From contig NZ_LT703001.1 of assembly GCF_900149705.1 (NCBI RefSeq), positions 2,108,001-2,172,000 of the forward strand: 64,000 bases of DNA, in the 5' to 3' direction. The notes under the pieces are model-generated. The model was not told the origin of the DNA. It searched no databases and saw only the letters and a program-made list of their open reading frames with translations. This document shows, piece by piece, positions 51,826-61,431 of the stretch. Source of the stretch: Sphingorhabdus sp. Alg231-15 (GTDB taxonomy: Bacteria; Pseudomonadota; Alphaproteobacteria; Sphingomonadales; Sphingomonadaceae). The stretch's first letter is position 1, and each line of letters begins with the position of its first letter. The position numbers and the translations under genes were made by a program.

Positions 51826-51850
51826 AAAAAGGGGCCGCCGAAGCCGCCCC
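51826..51850 (-). terminator. Intrinsic terminator of the minus-strand lipoprotein gene
   Basis: On the minus strand GGGGCGGC-TTCG-GCGGCCCC makes an 8-bp stem with one mismatch and a stable UUCG-type loop, directly followed by TTTTT. It lies 57 bases after the stop of the lipoprotein gene and will also stand against plus-strand transcripts of the P450 cluster. Confidence 0.75.
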
Positions 51851-51857
51851 TTCCTAT

Positions 51858-51886
51858 GCCGGATATGTGAAATGCGAAAATCCGGC
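51858..51886 (+). terminator. Second hairpin between convergent SDR and lipoprotein genes
   Basis: GCCGGAT and ATCCGGC pair perfectly over a 15-base loop. On the plus strand TTCGGTATTTTCT follows, a poor T-run. It may be a weak terminator for the P450 cluster. Confidence 0.4.
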
Positions 51887-51906
51887 TTCGGTATTTTCTG
51901 TCTAGA

Positions 51907-52665
51907 CTAACGTCCGTTATTGGCGACGATATCAACCACCGTCCCGCCGCCGGATCGCTTGTTGAGCGTAATCACAAAAGCGCCATCATCATTGCCGCGG
52001 GTTCCGCCCAAAACATGTTCGTTACCGCGCAGCAAATATTCCGCACTATAGCCGCCGCGTTTGGCCTGGGTGTAATAATAGTCCACGACATTTTTAATCG
52101 GGCTGGCGGTCGAGAAACTCACCACGCGAATATCGCAAAGGCCACCATCAACGCCGGCTGCTTCCTTAACATTGGCTTTGGGATAAACCGGAAACTCAGG
52201 TGGCATCCGGTTGGCCCAGCCCATGTCATAGCTAAGCTTCTGGTCACAGGTGCCTTTGCCGCGCTGTGCGCTTTGCGCTTCGGCTTTCGCACCCAATGTC
52301 ACGCCTTCCGATCCGCCGCAGCTGGTACATTCATCATCCGACGTCATGTTACGCGGTTTGGGCGCACTGAGCATCTTGCCTTCAAATTGAGCCGTTGCAT
52401 AAGCCTTGCCGCCTTCAGGAGGCACTTTACCGTCAACTGCGCCATTTGCGCCGCGGATCGCATTGGCGTTGGCTTGATCGGTCAAGTTGGGATCAACCAG
52501 AATCTGGTCTTCCAAAGCATCGTTCATAGCCGGGTCGGCAGTCAGGTTATCATCCAGTTCCGCCAGCTCCGCTTCATTGCCTTCGTTGCTACCACAGGCT
52601 GCCAAGGTCAACGGCAAGGTGAATGCCGTGGCTGCCAGCAAGAAGGAACGGGAAATATTTGTCAT
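51907..52665 (-). CDS. Lipoprotein of unknown function
   Basis: 252 residues. A lipoprotein signal (lipobox LAAC at about residues 20-23) is followed by an acidic spacer rich in Asp/Glu/Asn. The middle has DDECTSCGG, a CxxC-like pair. The C-terminal domain (about 150-250: FPVYPKANVKEAAG, CDIRVVSFSTASPIKNVVDYYYTQAKRGGYSAEY) is shared with sphingomonad hypothetical proteins. AGGAG lies upstream. The upstream region has a CtrA-like half-matching box. Function unknown. Confidence 0.78.
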   Translation of the reverse strand: MTNISRSFLLAATAFTLPLTLAACGSNEGNEAELAELDDNLTADPAMNDALEDQILVDPNLTDQANANAIRGANGAVDGKVPPEGGKAYATAQFEGKMLSAPKPRNMTSDDECTSCGGSEGVTLGAKAEAQSAQRGKGTCDQKLSYDMGWANRMPPEFPVYPKANVKEAAGVDGGLCDIRVVSFSTASPIKNVVDYYYTQAKRGGYSAEYLLRGNEHVLGGTRGNDDGAFVITLNKRSGGGTVVDIVANNGR

Positions 52666-52707
52666 GCAATAAGCTCCTGAATATCACGGACAATTGCACC
52701 AAAAAGC

Positions 52708-52723
52708 GTTAATTTTCTGTTAG
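52708..52723 (-). promoter_or_regulatory. CtrA-like box upstream of the lipoprotein gene
   Basis: Read on the minus strand this is CTAA-CAGAAAA-TTAAC, one base from the CtrA consensus TTAA-N7-TTAAC, 43 bases upstream of the lipoprotein start. Further half-sites (GGTTAA at 52731, TTAACC at 52752) lie behind it. Confidence 0.35.
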
Positions 52724-52778
52724 GAAACGTGGTTAAACCGGCAATCTCTCGTTAACCACCTGTCCCAAATCGGGATTT

Positions 52779-53216
52779 TCACGCAAAGCCGTCTGGACCA
52801 TCAATTTCACCGAATCGGATGAGTCTGGAAGTCAAGACAGCCGCCTGCCGGTTAACCACCGCTTTCTGATATTCGGGATCCGTCACCATCTCCAGAAACG
52901 CTCCACTATTGGGGTAGCGTGCGATGAACGAGCTATCCCATTGCTTGTCATCGGGCCCGATAACCATCGCTTCCATCTTGCCGCGCCAGATGATTGTACC
53001 GCCAACCCGTTTGAAAATCGGCCCGCTGGTTTTGCCATATTCCTCATAGGCCCGCGCGCCGCTCCAGCCATGCGCAGCATTGGGATGGCCTTCAGGATAT
53101 TGTGCTGTTCCGTGAAATTGCAGCAAGTTGAGCATGTTGATCGGCACATCACGGGGCAACGCCTTAAACGCGTCAAAATGCTCCCGCGTTGGGTCCAGAT
53201 ATCGTTCCTCGGCCAT
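52779..53216 (-). CDS. DUF1330 domain protein
   Basis: 145 residues from ATG 53216 (GGAGAGG nine bases upstream); a GTG at 53222 is too near that site. The DUF1330 ferredoxin-like fold shows VPINMLNLLQFHGTA, YEEYGKTSGPIFKRVGGTIIWRGKMEAMVIGP, and WDSSFIARYPNSGAFLEMVTDPEYQ. The family is small and uncharacterised, related to dimeric alpha/beta barrel proteins. It follows a GNAT gene by 25 bases. Confidence 0.87.
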   Translation of the reverse strand: MAEERYLDPTREHFDAFKALPRDVPINMLNLLQFHGTAQYPEGHPNAAHGWSGARAYEEYGKTSGPIFKRVGGTIIWRGKMEAMVIGPDDKQWDSSFIARYPNSGAFLEMVTDPEYQKAVVNRQAAVLTSRLIRFGEIDGPDGFA

Positions 53217-53241
53217 TTTCACCCTCTCCTCAAGTCGCGGC

Positions 53242-53793
53242 TTATTGAAATTGCTTTCTATTCTCTAACCATTGTTCGCGTGATTGGCCCCAGTCGTCAA
53301 CCCGCGCATCCTGATAAGGCGCGGGCAGCTTCGTCGGTCCGCGATTAGTCGAGCCAACCCGTTCGGCCAGTTTAATCGACGCCAGATTTTCCGGATCAAT
53401 GGTATGGCAGATATCGCTCCAACCGAGCGTTTCAACCGCATAGTTCATGCTCGCTACTGCCGCTTCCAGAGCATAGCCTTTGCCAGCATATTCTGGTGCC
53501 ACGCCCCAGCCGACTTCCGTTCCCGGCCAGCCATCGGGATACCAGGGGCCAATCCGGCCAATCCATAAATTGCTATCTTTGAGGATCAGCGAGAACATCG
53601 CATAGCCGCGCACATGCCAAGCACCGACCATAGCGCAGAGATCCCGCCAGCTTTCCGCCTGGCTTTTGACACCGCCTAGATAAGTCATCGTCGCTTCATT
53701 TGCCTGAAACGCAGCCCAAGCGGCAAAATCATCGGCATTGGGCGGGCGCAAGATCAGGCGCTCGGTTTCAATCCTGATGTCTTTGATATCCAT
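53242..53793 (-). CDS. GNAT family N-acetyltransferase (RimJ/RimL-like)
   Basis: 183 residues. It begins with IRIETERLILRPPNADDFAAWAAF and has the acetyl-CoA loop APEYAGKGYALEAAVASM and ENLASIKLAERVG near the C-terminus. Members acetylate protein N-termini, small molecules or drugs; this subgroup has no clear target. It is followed by the DUF1330 gene, probably in one transcript. Confidence 0.9.
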   Translation of the reverse strand: MDIKDIRIETERLILRPPNADDFAAWAAFQANEATMTYLGGVKSQAESWRDLCAMVGAWHVRGYAMFSLILKDSNLWIGRIGPWYPDGWPGTEVGWGVAPEYAGKGYALEAAVASMNYAVETLGWSDICHTIDPENLASIKLAERVGSTNRGPTKLPAPYQDARVDDWGQSREQWLENRKQFQ

Positions 53794-53882
53794 GGTCTTC
53801 CTCCCTCAAGCGCCCCTATTATCATAGGCTTATCGAGAGACAAACCCTTGCAAAACCGGTGCACTATACCTATAATACAGTT

Positions 53883-54104
53883 ATGGCTAATCTAATTTCT
53901 ATTCTCATCGGCGGTATCGCGCTCATATTGGCTTTTGTCGGACTGGTCCCGCTTCTTGGCTGGACCAATTGGCTAATCTTGCCCATTGCTGGCGTTGGCG
54001 CGCTGTTCGGGCTGCTTTCCTCGCGCAGCAGCGGTATGTATTTTTGCTTGATCGTCATGTGCATTTGCGCATTCCGCTTATGGATTGGAGGAGGAATTAT
54101 CTGA
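53883..54104 (+). CDS. Small membrane protein of unknown function
   Basis: 73 residues from ATG 53883. Three hydrophobic helices (about 4-22, 27-44 and 50-66) fill nearly the whole chain; GLLSSRSSGMYFCLIVM divides the last two. It resembles small sphingomonad membrane proteins without annotation. A longer frame from 53859 adds eight residues. No neighbour suggests a role. Confidence 0.7.
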   Translation: MANLISILIGGIALILAFVGLVPLLGWTNWLILPIAGVGALFGLLSSRSSGMYFCLIVMCICAFRLWIGGGII

Positions 54105-54140
54105 CTCCAACATCTGCGAAACGCGACAAATTTTGCGCGA

Positions 54141-54155
54141 AATTTGAGTCAAATT
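54141..54155. promoter_or_regulatory. 15-bp palindrome with central GANTC
   Basis: AATTTGA-G-TCAAATT is a perfect 7+1+7 palindrome in the 231-base gap before rarD. Its centre is GAGTC (54146-54150), a CcrM-type site. It may be an operator for rarD or a transcript end for the small membrane-protein gene. The rest of the gap shows nothing else I would defend. Confidence 0.35.
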
Positions 54156-54335
54156 CCGTTTAACCTATTGTTTTTGAACGATAAAATAAGCCCTACCCCA
54201 AACCATCCAAAAAGATTCCTTCCGATCCATAGGCCCGAAAATGGTCTAAGCGGCATCTTGTAGAACAGCATAATTATCGGCGCCCCAAACTAATTTATAT
54301 TGCCACCCCATCAGCCCGGGCCTAGGCGCGAAGCT

Positions 54336-55253
54336 ATGACAAGCCAAGCATCCACTAGCCGACTGGGGCTCTTACAGGCACTTCTCGCGTGCTGCATCTG
54401 GGGTGTGATGCCGATTTACTTCAAAATTTTAGAGAGTGTTGCTCCGCTCGAAGTCGTTGCCCACCGTATTATCTGGTCGGTGCCGTTGCTTTTGATCATT
54501 CTCTATTTCCGTAAAAATCTGCCCGGTTTGCGTACCGCTTGGGCACAACCGAAAATACGCGGGCCATTACTCGGCACCGCGCTGCTCATTTCCGTCAACT
54601 GGCTCGTCTACGTCTGGGCGGTACAATCGGACCATATTCTCGCCGCCAGCCTTGGCTATTTTATCAGCCCTTTGATCAGCGTTTTCCTCGGCAAAATCTT
54701 CCTCAAGGAAACGCTGAGCCGCAATCAATGGATCGCCGTCGGCATCGCTGCCATTGGCGTATCCGTTCTTGCGATGGAAGCTTGGCAAACCCTGTGGATC
54801 AGTCTCGCGCTGGCGGGGTCATGGGGGCTCTATGGCCTGGTCCGCAAAATCGCCGATGTTGGTCCGATTGTAGGGCTGACCATGGAAACAAGCTATCTGT
54901 TTCTGCCGTTCCTGCTGTTTATAGCGTGGATCACTTTTGGCACTACCGCGCCGACAACGACCACGCATTTCGGTGACAGGCTGACCATCGATATAATGCT
55001 ACTCGGCGGCGCGATGGTCACAGCGACGCCGCTGCTGCTCTTTGCCGCAGCGGTTAAGAAGATGAAGCTCAGTACGATCGGACTGACGCAGTATATCGCC
55101 CCGACGCTGCAATTTCTCATCGGGACCTTGCTCTATCGCGAGACACTCACAACATCGCATATCATCTGCTTCATTTTGATCTGGACCAGCCTTGCGATAT
55201 TCTCCGTCGACGCAATTTTCGGCAGTGCGAGCAAGAAAGCGGCCGCGACCTGA
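54336..55253 (+). CDS. rarD: EamA-family transporter RarD
   Basis: 305 residues from ATG 54336; the open frame begins 12 codons earlier. Ten membrane helices as in EamA/DMT transporters. RarD features: CCIWGVMPIYFKILESVAPLEVVAHRIIWS at the start, then ILAASLGYFISPLISVFLG and TIGLTQYIAPTLQFLIGTLLYRE. E. coli RarD was named for chloramphenicol sensitivity, but substrates are uncertain; amino acids are likely for the family. It converges on pyrC with six bases between. Confidence 0.93.
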   Translation: MTSQASTSRLGLLQALLACCIWGVMPIYFKILESVAPLEVVAHRIIWSVPLLLIILYFRKNLPGLRTAWAQPKIRGPLLGTALLISVNWLVYVWAVQSDHILAASLGYFISPLISVFLGKIFLKETLSRNQWIAVGIAAIGVSVLAMEAWQTLWISLALAGSWGLYGLVRKIADVGPIVGLTMETSYLFLPFLLFIAWITFGTTAPTTTTHFGDRLTIDIMLLGGAMVTATPLLLFAAAVKKMKLSTIGLTQYIAPTLQFLIGTLLYRETLTTSHIICFILIWTSLAIFSVDAIFGSASKKAAAT

Positions 55254-55259
55254 CTGCTG

Positions 55260-56306
55260 CTATCCGGTAATTTGCCAGCGCAGCTCTTGTCCGGCGTGAA
55301 AGGGCACGATCGTCGTCCCACCTGCTTCGATAGTGTCTGGCACCGTCACCGCAGATCGTCGCAACGTAACAGTGCCTTCATTGAGCGGTAGACCGTAAAA
55401 TTGCGGGCCATGAGTGGATGCAAAGCCTTCAAGTTTGTCGAGCGCGCCTTCTTCCTCAAAAACTGTGGCATAGCTTTCCAGCGCGTAGGGGGCATTGAAG
55501 ATACCAGCGCATCCACAAGCCGATTCCTTAGCATCGATTTCATGCGGCGCACTGTCCGTGCCCAGAAAATATTTGGGAGATCCTGATGTCGCCGCTTTGC
55601 GCAAGGCCAGCCGGTGTTGTTCGCGCTTGGCCACCGGCAAGCAATAGGCATGCGGCCGGATACCACCCTCAAACATGGCATTGCGGTTGATATGAAGATG
55701 TTGCGGTGTAACTGTAGCACCGACATTGGGACCGGCGCTATTTACAAAATCAACGGCGTCAGCGGTGGTGATATGCTCAAACACTATTTTCAGTCCCGGA
55801 AAGTGATCGACAATTTTCGACATCGTGCGTTCGATAAAAACCGCCTCCCGGTCAAACACATCGACATCCGCATCAGTGACTTCGCCGTGAATCAACAGCG
55901 GCATGCCAATATCCTGCATCCGCTCGAGCACTGGCATGATATTGGCAACATCGGTCACCCCATGAGCGCTATTTGTAGTTGCGTTGGCAGGATAGAGTTT
56001 AGCAGCGGTGAAGACGCCATTTTCGAATCCCTGCGCCATATCCTGAGCATCCGCAGTGTCGGTCAGATAGCAGGTCATAAGCGGTGTAAAGCCAGAACTC
56101 TCTTGGACTGCTGCCAATATGCGTTCCCGATAGGCTTGCGCAGCAGCCATATTGGTGACCGGCGGCGAAAGGTTGGGCATAACGATGGCGCGGGCAAATT
56201 GCCGCGCCGTATAGCTCGCCACCGAACGCAGCATATCACCATCACGCAGATGGACATGCCAGTCATCTGGCTGTCTGATCGTGATCTGGTCGGGAGATTG
56301 ATTCAT
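55260..56306 (-). CDS. pyrC: Dihydroorotase (class II)
   Basis: 348 residues. The metal-binding motif [16 protein letters not shown] is near the N-terminus. Other ligands are seen in [14 protein letters not shown] (carbamylated Lys), LLIHGEVTD and [12 protein letters not shown] (His), and LGTDSAPH (Asp). This is the E. coli-like type of about 345 residues. It closes carbamoyl-aspartate in pyrimidine synthesis. The opposing ygfZ gene starts 45 bases away. Confidence 0.96.
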   Translation of the reverse strand: MNQSPDQITIRQPDDWHVHLRDGDMLRSVASYTARQFARAIVMPNLSPPVTNMAAAQAYRERILAAVQESSGFTPLMTCYLTDTADAQDMAQGFENGVFTAAKLYPANATTNSAHGVTDVANIMPVLERMQDIGMPLLIHGEVTDADVDVFDREAVFIERTMSKIVDHFPGLKIVFEHITTADAVDFVNSAGPNVGATVTPQHLHINRNAMFEGGIRPHAYCLPVAKREQHRLALRKAATSGSPKYFLGTDSAPHEIDAKESACGCAGIFNAPYALESYATVFEEEGALDKLEGFASTHGPQFYGLPLNEGTVTLRRSAVTVPDTIEAGGTTIVPFHAGQELRWQITG

Positions 56307-56350
56307 GGTTCGGGCTTTCTTTTGACGCTGAGCGTCCCTACCTAATCTGC

Positions 56351-57100
56351 ATGACCGAAACCAGACTTAATCAGCGCGGACTGATCCGCATATCCGCTTC
56401 CGATGACAAGGAAGACTGCCGTGAATTTCTCCAAGGACTGATCACGCAGGATATGCAAGCTGTCCAGCCCACCACGCCGCAATGGGCCGCCTTGCTGACA
56501 GCACAAGGCAAAGTGCTGTTCGACTTTTTCCTGTGGGCGGATGGCGAGGACATCTTGATCGATTGCGAACAGGAACAGGCCGAAGCCCTGACCAAACGTC
56601 TGAAACTCTATCGCCTGCGCCGGAAGATCGCCATTGAGATTATCGATGATCTGACGGTGCACTGGTCCGGCGATGCCAGCGGAAAACCAGCTGACCCTCG
56701 ACTTTCTGCCATCGGTTATCGCTGGTTAGAAGAAAGCCAGAGTGGCGAAAGTGCCGATGGTACCTATAAATCCCATCGCCTCTCGCTGGGCGTGACTGAA
56801 GGCCTAGCAGAATTGGGCAGCGACAAAATATTATGGTTGGAATGCAACGCCACCGAACTGAACGGTGTCAGCTTTTCCAAGGGCTGTTATGTCGGACAGG
56901 AAAACACCGCACGGATGAATTATCGGCAAAAGGTCAATCGCAGGCTGGTCGTCGCTCCACTGGATCAGGCGGACGAAAAACGCCAGCGTGTGGCCTATCC
57001 GGATCTAGGCCTGTCCGTCGAGCATCGCCGGGTCGACGACATCACGGGCTTTGCACTGCCGGACTGGTTAAAGGCTGCCTTGGCAGATAAACCGGACTGA
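56351..57100 (+). CDS. ygfZ: Folate-binding protein YgfZ / IBA57-like
   Basis: 249 residues. The family motif [13 protein letters not shown] (about residues 176-188) contains the conserved Cys. The N-terminal half [37 protein letters not shown] is the GcvT-like fold. YgfZ uses folate to help build or repair Fe-S enzymes such as MiaB. It ends one base before the opposite end of the DUF4167 gene. Confidence 0.94.
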   Translation: MTETRLNQRGLIRISASDDKEDCREFLQGLITQDMQAVQPTTPQWAALLTAQGKVLFDFFLWADGEDILIDCEQEQAEALTKRLKLYRLRRKIAIEIIDDLTVHWSGDASGKPADPRLSAIGYRWLEESQSGESADGTYKSHRLSLGVTEGLAELGSDKILWLECNATELNGVSFSKGCYVGQENTARMNYRQKVNRRLVVAPLDQADEKRQRVAYPDLGLSVEHRRVDDITGFALPDWLKAALADKPD

Positions 57101-57101
57101 G

Positions 57102-57788
57102 TTAGGCTGCGTCGCCTTCTTGTGCGGTTTCGGTTTCTGCCGCCTTGGCTTTGACCGTACGCCGTTTGCGAACAGGCTTCTTCTCCGCTTCACCATCCGC
57201 ACCATCATCGGATTTTATCGAGATGGCAGGCGGCAGCGCGCTAGCGTCCAGGCCGTTTGATTCGCCGTTGGTTTCGGCGACTTCAGCGGCCGGCTTACGC
57301 GGGCGGCGCGCACGGACCGGTTTTTTCTCCGCTGGAGCGTCAGTCTGCCCATCTTCTTGGCCGGCCGGAGCAGCTGTATCCTGCGCATTATCCGGTTTCG
57401 CACCCCGGTCGCGTTGTTGGCGGCCACGTGGATTGCGATCCTGACGGTCGCCATCGTCCTGATCAGGCCTGTCATCGCGATCTGCATTTTGGTTGCGTTG
57501 TTCTTCGCGGGCCAGTCGCTGCTCTTCACGGCGCGCCTGGCTATCCGCATTCACGCGGAAATAATGGTCGGCAAATTGATGATAATATTCGGCATTGACG
57601 CGATCGCCATTCACCTGGGCATCCTGCGCCATTTTTTTGTATTTATCGAGCATCTGGGCCGCATTGCCACGCGCGCGATTGTCAATCCGGTTGTCCCGGT
57701 CAACACCGCCACCACCGCGGTTGCCCTGATTGCGATTACTATTGTTGTTCCGGCCACGGCGACGGCCGCCGGCCTGACGATTATTCAT
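57102..57788 (-). CDS. DUF4167 domain protein
   Basis: 228 residues from ATG 57788 (a TTG lies just upstream). The N-terminus is basic and Asn/Arg/Gly-rich (NNRQAGGRRRGRN), followed by the DUF4167 core: RGNAAQMLDKYKKMAQDAQ, NGDRVNAEYYHQFADHYFRV. The C-terminal half is low complexity with Lys/Arg and Pro/Ala. The family is restricted to alphaproteobacteria and probably binds RNA (inference from composition). Confidence 0.92.
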   Translation of the reverse strand: MNNRQAGGRRRGRNNNSNRNQGNRGGGGVDRDNRIDNRARGNAAQMLDKYKKMAQDAQVNGDRVNAEYYHQFADHYFRVNADSQARREEQRLAREEQRNQNADRDDRPDQDDGDRQDRNPRGRQQRDRGAKPDNAQDTAAPAGQEDGQTDAPAEKKPVRARRPRKPAAEVAETNGESNGLDASALPPAISIKSDDGADGEAEKKPVRKRRTVKAKAAETETAQEGDAA

Positions 57789-58027
57789 CAAATTCTGGGT
57801 GTCCTTATACCGTTAATAAACTCGGTCTTTCCTGTTATTTAACTGCCACAAGGGCAGTAACCGTGCGGCGGAAAAAATGATCCACCGCAACCCAAAAAGA
57901 TAAAAATTTGCCGGACATCAGCAATATTATCAATATCGGGGTAGGCCAGCGATTTTAGGGAAATTGCCAGAAATCATCTGGGCCTGAAACATCCTTAGCG
58001 CCTTCATACACCAAAACCAAGCAAATT
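57789..58027. other. Intergenic region between prmC and the DUF4167 gene
   Basis: 239 bases with no credible gene. It contains a short stem ACTGCC ... GGCAGT near 57849-57865 without a T-run, which may be a leader hairpin of the DUF4167 transcript. Its function, if any, is not clear. Confidence 0.4.
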
Positions 58028-58867
58028 CTATTGGCCGGCTCCCCTCCGCAAGACGGCCAACCGGTCATTTCCACCTAAATCCCTTTTGCATTCAACGCGA
58101 TAGCCATATTTCTCAGCCAGTTTTGTGACAGGAATGGCCTGATCGAAGCCGATCTCCAGCAGCGCTGTACCATTTCCGGACAATAGCCCGTCCAGCGCGG
58201 GAATGATGGTTTCGTAATCATCCATGCCAGCTTCACCGGCGAACAGTGCTTGATGGGGCTCAAAATCAGCGACCTCGCGAGACAATTCAGCCTTGGTCGA
58301 CACATATGGCGGATTCGCGAGGATCAGGTCAAAAGGTCCACCGAGACTTTCCTGCCACCCGGGTGTCGCCCAGTCGAGCAACAAGAATCTAGCCTTATCT
58401 GCGAGCTTAAGAATATCGGCATTATTGTGGGCAACGGCCAGGGCTGCGGCACTGACATCCATCCCCACACCCTGCGCTTCGGGAAACTCCGACAAAGCCG
58501 CAAGCAATAATGCGCCGCTGCCAGTGCCCAGGTCGAGAATTTTTTTGGGCAGATACGACGCACCCACTTGCACGGCTGTTTCGATTAAAATTTCGCTATC
58601 CGGCCGCGGGATCAGCACGTCGGAGCTGACTTTAAACGGCAGACTCCAAAATTCCCGCTCGCCAATGATATGCGCCACCGGCTCATGCGCCTTACGGCGT
58701 TCTAGCAAGGCCTGAAAATTTTTAGGCACAGTGAGTTTGGGCAAGTTGAGCAACATGTCCTGACGATCTGTTTCAAGCGCATGCGCCATCAGCAATTCCG
58801 CATCCAGACGCGGTGTTTCACCAACCGGTTCCAGCGCCTGCGCCGCTTCCCGCAACGCCTTGGCCAT
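58028..58867 (-). CDS. prmC: Release factor glutamine methyltransferase
   Basis: 279 residues from ATG 58867 (ATG 58876 would overlap the prfA stop and is also possible). SAM-binding motif ILDLGTGSGALLLAAL and the substrate motif NPPYVS are both clear; the N-terminal helical domain begins with AKALREAAQAL. It methylates the GGQ glutamine of RF1, encoded by the overlapping upstream gene prfA. That gene pairing is standard. Confidence 0.95.
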   Translation of the reverse strand: MAKALREAAQALEPVGETPRLDAELLMAHALETDRQDMLLNLPKLTVPKNFQALLERRKAHEPVAHIIGEREFWSLPFKVSSDVLIPRPDSEILIETAVQVGASYLPKKILDLGTGSGALLLAALSEFPEAQGVGMDVSAAALAVAHNNADILKLADKARFLLLDWATPGWQESLGGPFDLILANPPYVSTKAELSREVADFEPHQALFAGEAGMDDYETIIPALDGLLSGNGTALLEIGFDQAIPVTKLAEKYGYRVECKRDLGGNDRLAVLRRGAGQ

Positions 58868-58868
58868 A

Positions 58869-59945
58869 TCACCCATCCAGATTCGCAAGCCGGCTGGCTT
58901 CATCCTCGGCAATCAAGGCATCAACCATCTCACCGAGGCCGCCGCCTTCGACAATTTCGGGCAATTTATGCAGCGTCAGGTTGATCCGGTGATCGGTCAC
59001 TCGGCCCTGCGGATAGTTGTAGGTGCGGATGCGTTCGGAGCGATCGCCAGAGCCGACCATCGACTTGCGCGCTTCCGCTTCCTCGCTTTGGACAGCATCG
59101 CGTTCCTGCTCGTAGAGCCGCGCCGCCAACACCTTCATGGCTTGCGCCTTGTTCTTATGCTGTGATTTGCCATCCTGACACTGAACCACCAAGCCCGTGG
59201 GGAGATGGGTGATACGAATCGCGCTGTCGGTCTTGTTAACGTGCTGACCACCTGCGCCGCTTGCCCGATAGGTATCGATGCGCAGGTCTTCGGTGCGGAT
59301 ATCGATATCGACTTCTTCCGGTTCCGGCAGAATAGCCACCGTGGCGGCAGAGGTGTGAATACGCCCGCCGCTTTCCGTTTCGGGCACGCGCTGCACCCGA
59401 TGGACACCGGATTCGAACTTCAGTTTCGCAAACACGCCCTTGCCATTGATATTGGCGACCACTTCCTTGAACCCGCCCACTTCAGACGCGTTGGCCGAGA
59501 TCAGCTCGACCTTCCAGCCCTGCTCGTCGGCAAAGCGGCTATACATGCGGTAGAGATCACCGGCAAAAAGCGCCGCTTCATCACCGCCGGTGCCAGCACG
59601 AATCTCAAGCATCGCAGGGCGATCATCAGCGCTGTCCCGCGGTAATAATTTCAGCGCCAAGGCATGTTCTGCTTTTTCGAGCGCTTTCTTGACGTCGTCG
59701 AACTCATCAGCGGCCATCGCCTTCATCTCGGCATCATCGCCGGCGAGCATTTCTTCGAGACCCGTCTGCTCATCACGCAGGTGCTGGACCTCGGCCGCAG
59801 CTTCAGCCACCGGTTCAATCTCGGCATATTCCTTGGACACCTCGACAAATTTGTCACCGTCGAGATTACCAGAAGCCATCATTGCCTGCAGCTCGGCAAA
59901 GCGCGCTTCGATCTGGGCGATCCGTTGGGGCGTGATGGTGGTCAA
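58869..59945 (-). CDS. prfA: Peptide chain release factor 1
   Basis: 358 residues with a TTG start overlapping the hisS stop (TTGA). The peptidyl-hydrolysis motif is [18 protein letters not shown], and the stop-codon recognition loop is in the central region typical of RF1 (PxT-like, [18 protein letters not shown]). It ends translation at UAA and UAG. The next gene prmC modifies its GGQ. Confidence 0.97.
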   Translation of the reverse strand: MTTITPQRIAQIEARFAELQAMMASGNLDGDKFVEVSKEYAEIEPVAEAAAEVQHLRDEQTGLEEMLAGDDAEMKAMAADEFDDVKKALEKAEHALALKLLPRDSADDRPAMLEIRAGTGGDEAALFAGDLYRMYSRFADEQGWKVELISANASEVGGFKEVVANINGKGVFAKLKFESGVHRVQRVPETESGGRIHTSAATVAILPEPEEVDIDIRTEDLRIDTYRASGAGGQHVNKTDSAIRITHLPTGLVVQCQDGKSQHKNKAQAMKVLAARLYEQERDAVQSEEAEARKSMVGSGDRSERIRTYNYPQGRVTDHRINLTLHKLPEIVEGGGLGEMVDALIAEDEASRLANLDG

Positions 59946-61273
59946 TCAAGATCTCCCAACGCTTCAATCGCCGAATCAAGCCTCTCGCTATTAGAGTCTG
60001 CGTCATCAAAAACTTTTGCCAATTGGAGCTCCCTGGCTTGTTCAATGACTTCATCCATTGTTAATTCGGATTGTTCACCGGTGGCCAGATTTTTGAACTG
60101 CACTTTGCCTGATGCCAGCTCATCTTCACCAATGATGATGGCAGCCAGCGCTCCAGCCTGATTGCTTCGCGCCATCCGCTTCTTAAACTTGCCGCTACCG
60201 AAAATCTCACTCGAAAAATCAAAATTTCGCAGCTCGTTTGCTACCGACAGAGCTTTGGTTGTGGCTGCGTCTCCCATCGGAACAACAGCGAGCTCCAATG
60301 GTTCAGGCGCAACATCATCAAGCAACATACCCAACCGCTCAATACCAGCTGCCCAACCGACAGCCGGCGTCGCGGGACCGCCCAGCGATTCAATCAGCCC
60401 GTCATAACGGCCGCCAGCCAGCACTGTGCCCTGTGCGCCCAGTCGGTCGGTGACAAACTCAAATGCGGTGTGGCGATAATAGTCCAGGCCGCGCACCAGA
60501 CGGCTATTGCGGGTCCACGCCACCCCACACGCATCCAGCCCCTCAGTCACCTGCGCGAAAAATTCTTGCGCCTCGTCAGACAGATACGCGTCAATTTCCG
60601 GCGCGCTGTCGGCAATAGGGCGATCCTGCCGCTCCTTGCTGTCGAGGATGCGCAGCGGATTGCGTTCCAGACGGTCCTGACTGTCCTTGGACAAGTCCGC
60701 CTTATGGGCTCGAAAATGATCGACCAGAGCGTCACGCCAGGCATCACGGCTTTCGGCATCGCCCAGAGTGTTAAGCTGTAAGGTCACGCCATCGGATATG
60801 CCCAGTTCGTTCAAAAGCTGGTCCGCAAAACACAGCAATTCGACATCTGCCGCCGCTTCGCCTGCACCGATGATCTCGGCATCCAGCTGGTGAAACTGGC
60901 GATAGCGACCCTTTTGCGGGCGCTCATAACGGAACAGGGGGCCGTGTGTGGAAAGCTTCATTGGCGCATGTTGCTGCCAACCATTGGTCAGAAAGGCCCG
61001 CGAAATACCGGCGGTAAATTCGGGGCGCAGCGTCAGGCTATCGCCGCCGCGATCCTCGAAACTGTACATTTCCTTGGACACGACATCGGTAGTTTCGCCG
61101 AGCGAACGGGCAAAAACTGCAGTCGGTTCGAACACCGGCATTTGCACGCCCTTGAACCCATAAAGTCGCCGCACAAACTCAAACGTTTCCACCACATGCT
61201 GGAACCGCTCCTGGTCTTCGCCAAATATATCCTGGGTGCCGCGTACCGGTTGCGGCGTCTGAATCTTTGCCAT
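59942..61273 (-). CDS. hisS: Histidyl-tRNA synthetase
   Basis: 443 residues from ATG 61273, which starts [18 protein letters not shown] and has AAGGG upstream; the frame extends 96 codons further with unconvincing sequence. Class II motifs are present: [12 protein letters not shown] (motif 2-like start), [20 protein letters not shown], and VAGGRYDGL plus [13 protein letters not shown]. Its histidine-A motif is [15 protein letters not shown]. It charges tRNA-His and heads the hisS-prfA-prmC group. Confidence 0.97.
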   Translation of the reverse strand: MAKIQTPQPVRGTQDIFGEDQERFQHVVETFEFVRRLYGFKGVQMPVFEPTAVFARSLGETTDVVSKEMYSFEDRGGDSLTLRPEFTAGISRAFLTNGWQQHAPMKLSTHGPLFRYERPQKGRYRQFHQLDAEIIGAGEAAADVELLCFADQLLNELGISDGVTLQLNTLGDAESRDAWRDALVDHFRAHKADLSKDSQDRLERNPLRILDSKERQDRPIADSAPEIDAYLSDEAQEFFAQVTEGLDACGVAWTRNSRLVRGLDYYRHTAFEFVTDRLGAQGTVLAGGRYDGLIESLGGPATPAVGWAAGIERLGMLLDDVAPEPLELAVVPMGDAATTKALSVANELRNFDFSSEIFGSGKFKKRMARSNQAGALAAIIIGEDELASGKVQFKNLATGEQSELTMDEVIEQARELQLAKVFDDADSNSERLDSAIEALGDLD

Positions 61274-61431
61274 ATTTGCCCTTTTATCTTGAGCGCGCTT
61301 TAGCCGGTGCTGCGCAAAAGCGAAAGATGGCTTATTTTCTATTGTAAATATCAGTGCTTTTCTTCCCCTCCCTCTGGACGCAGCCGCTAAAAACCGCCAT
61401 TCAGAGTTCAAGACATTAGACAGGGGATAAA

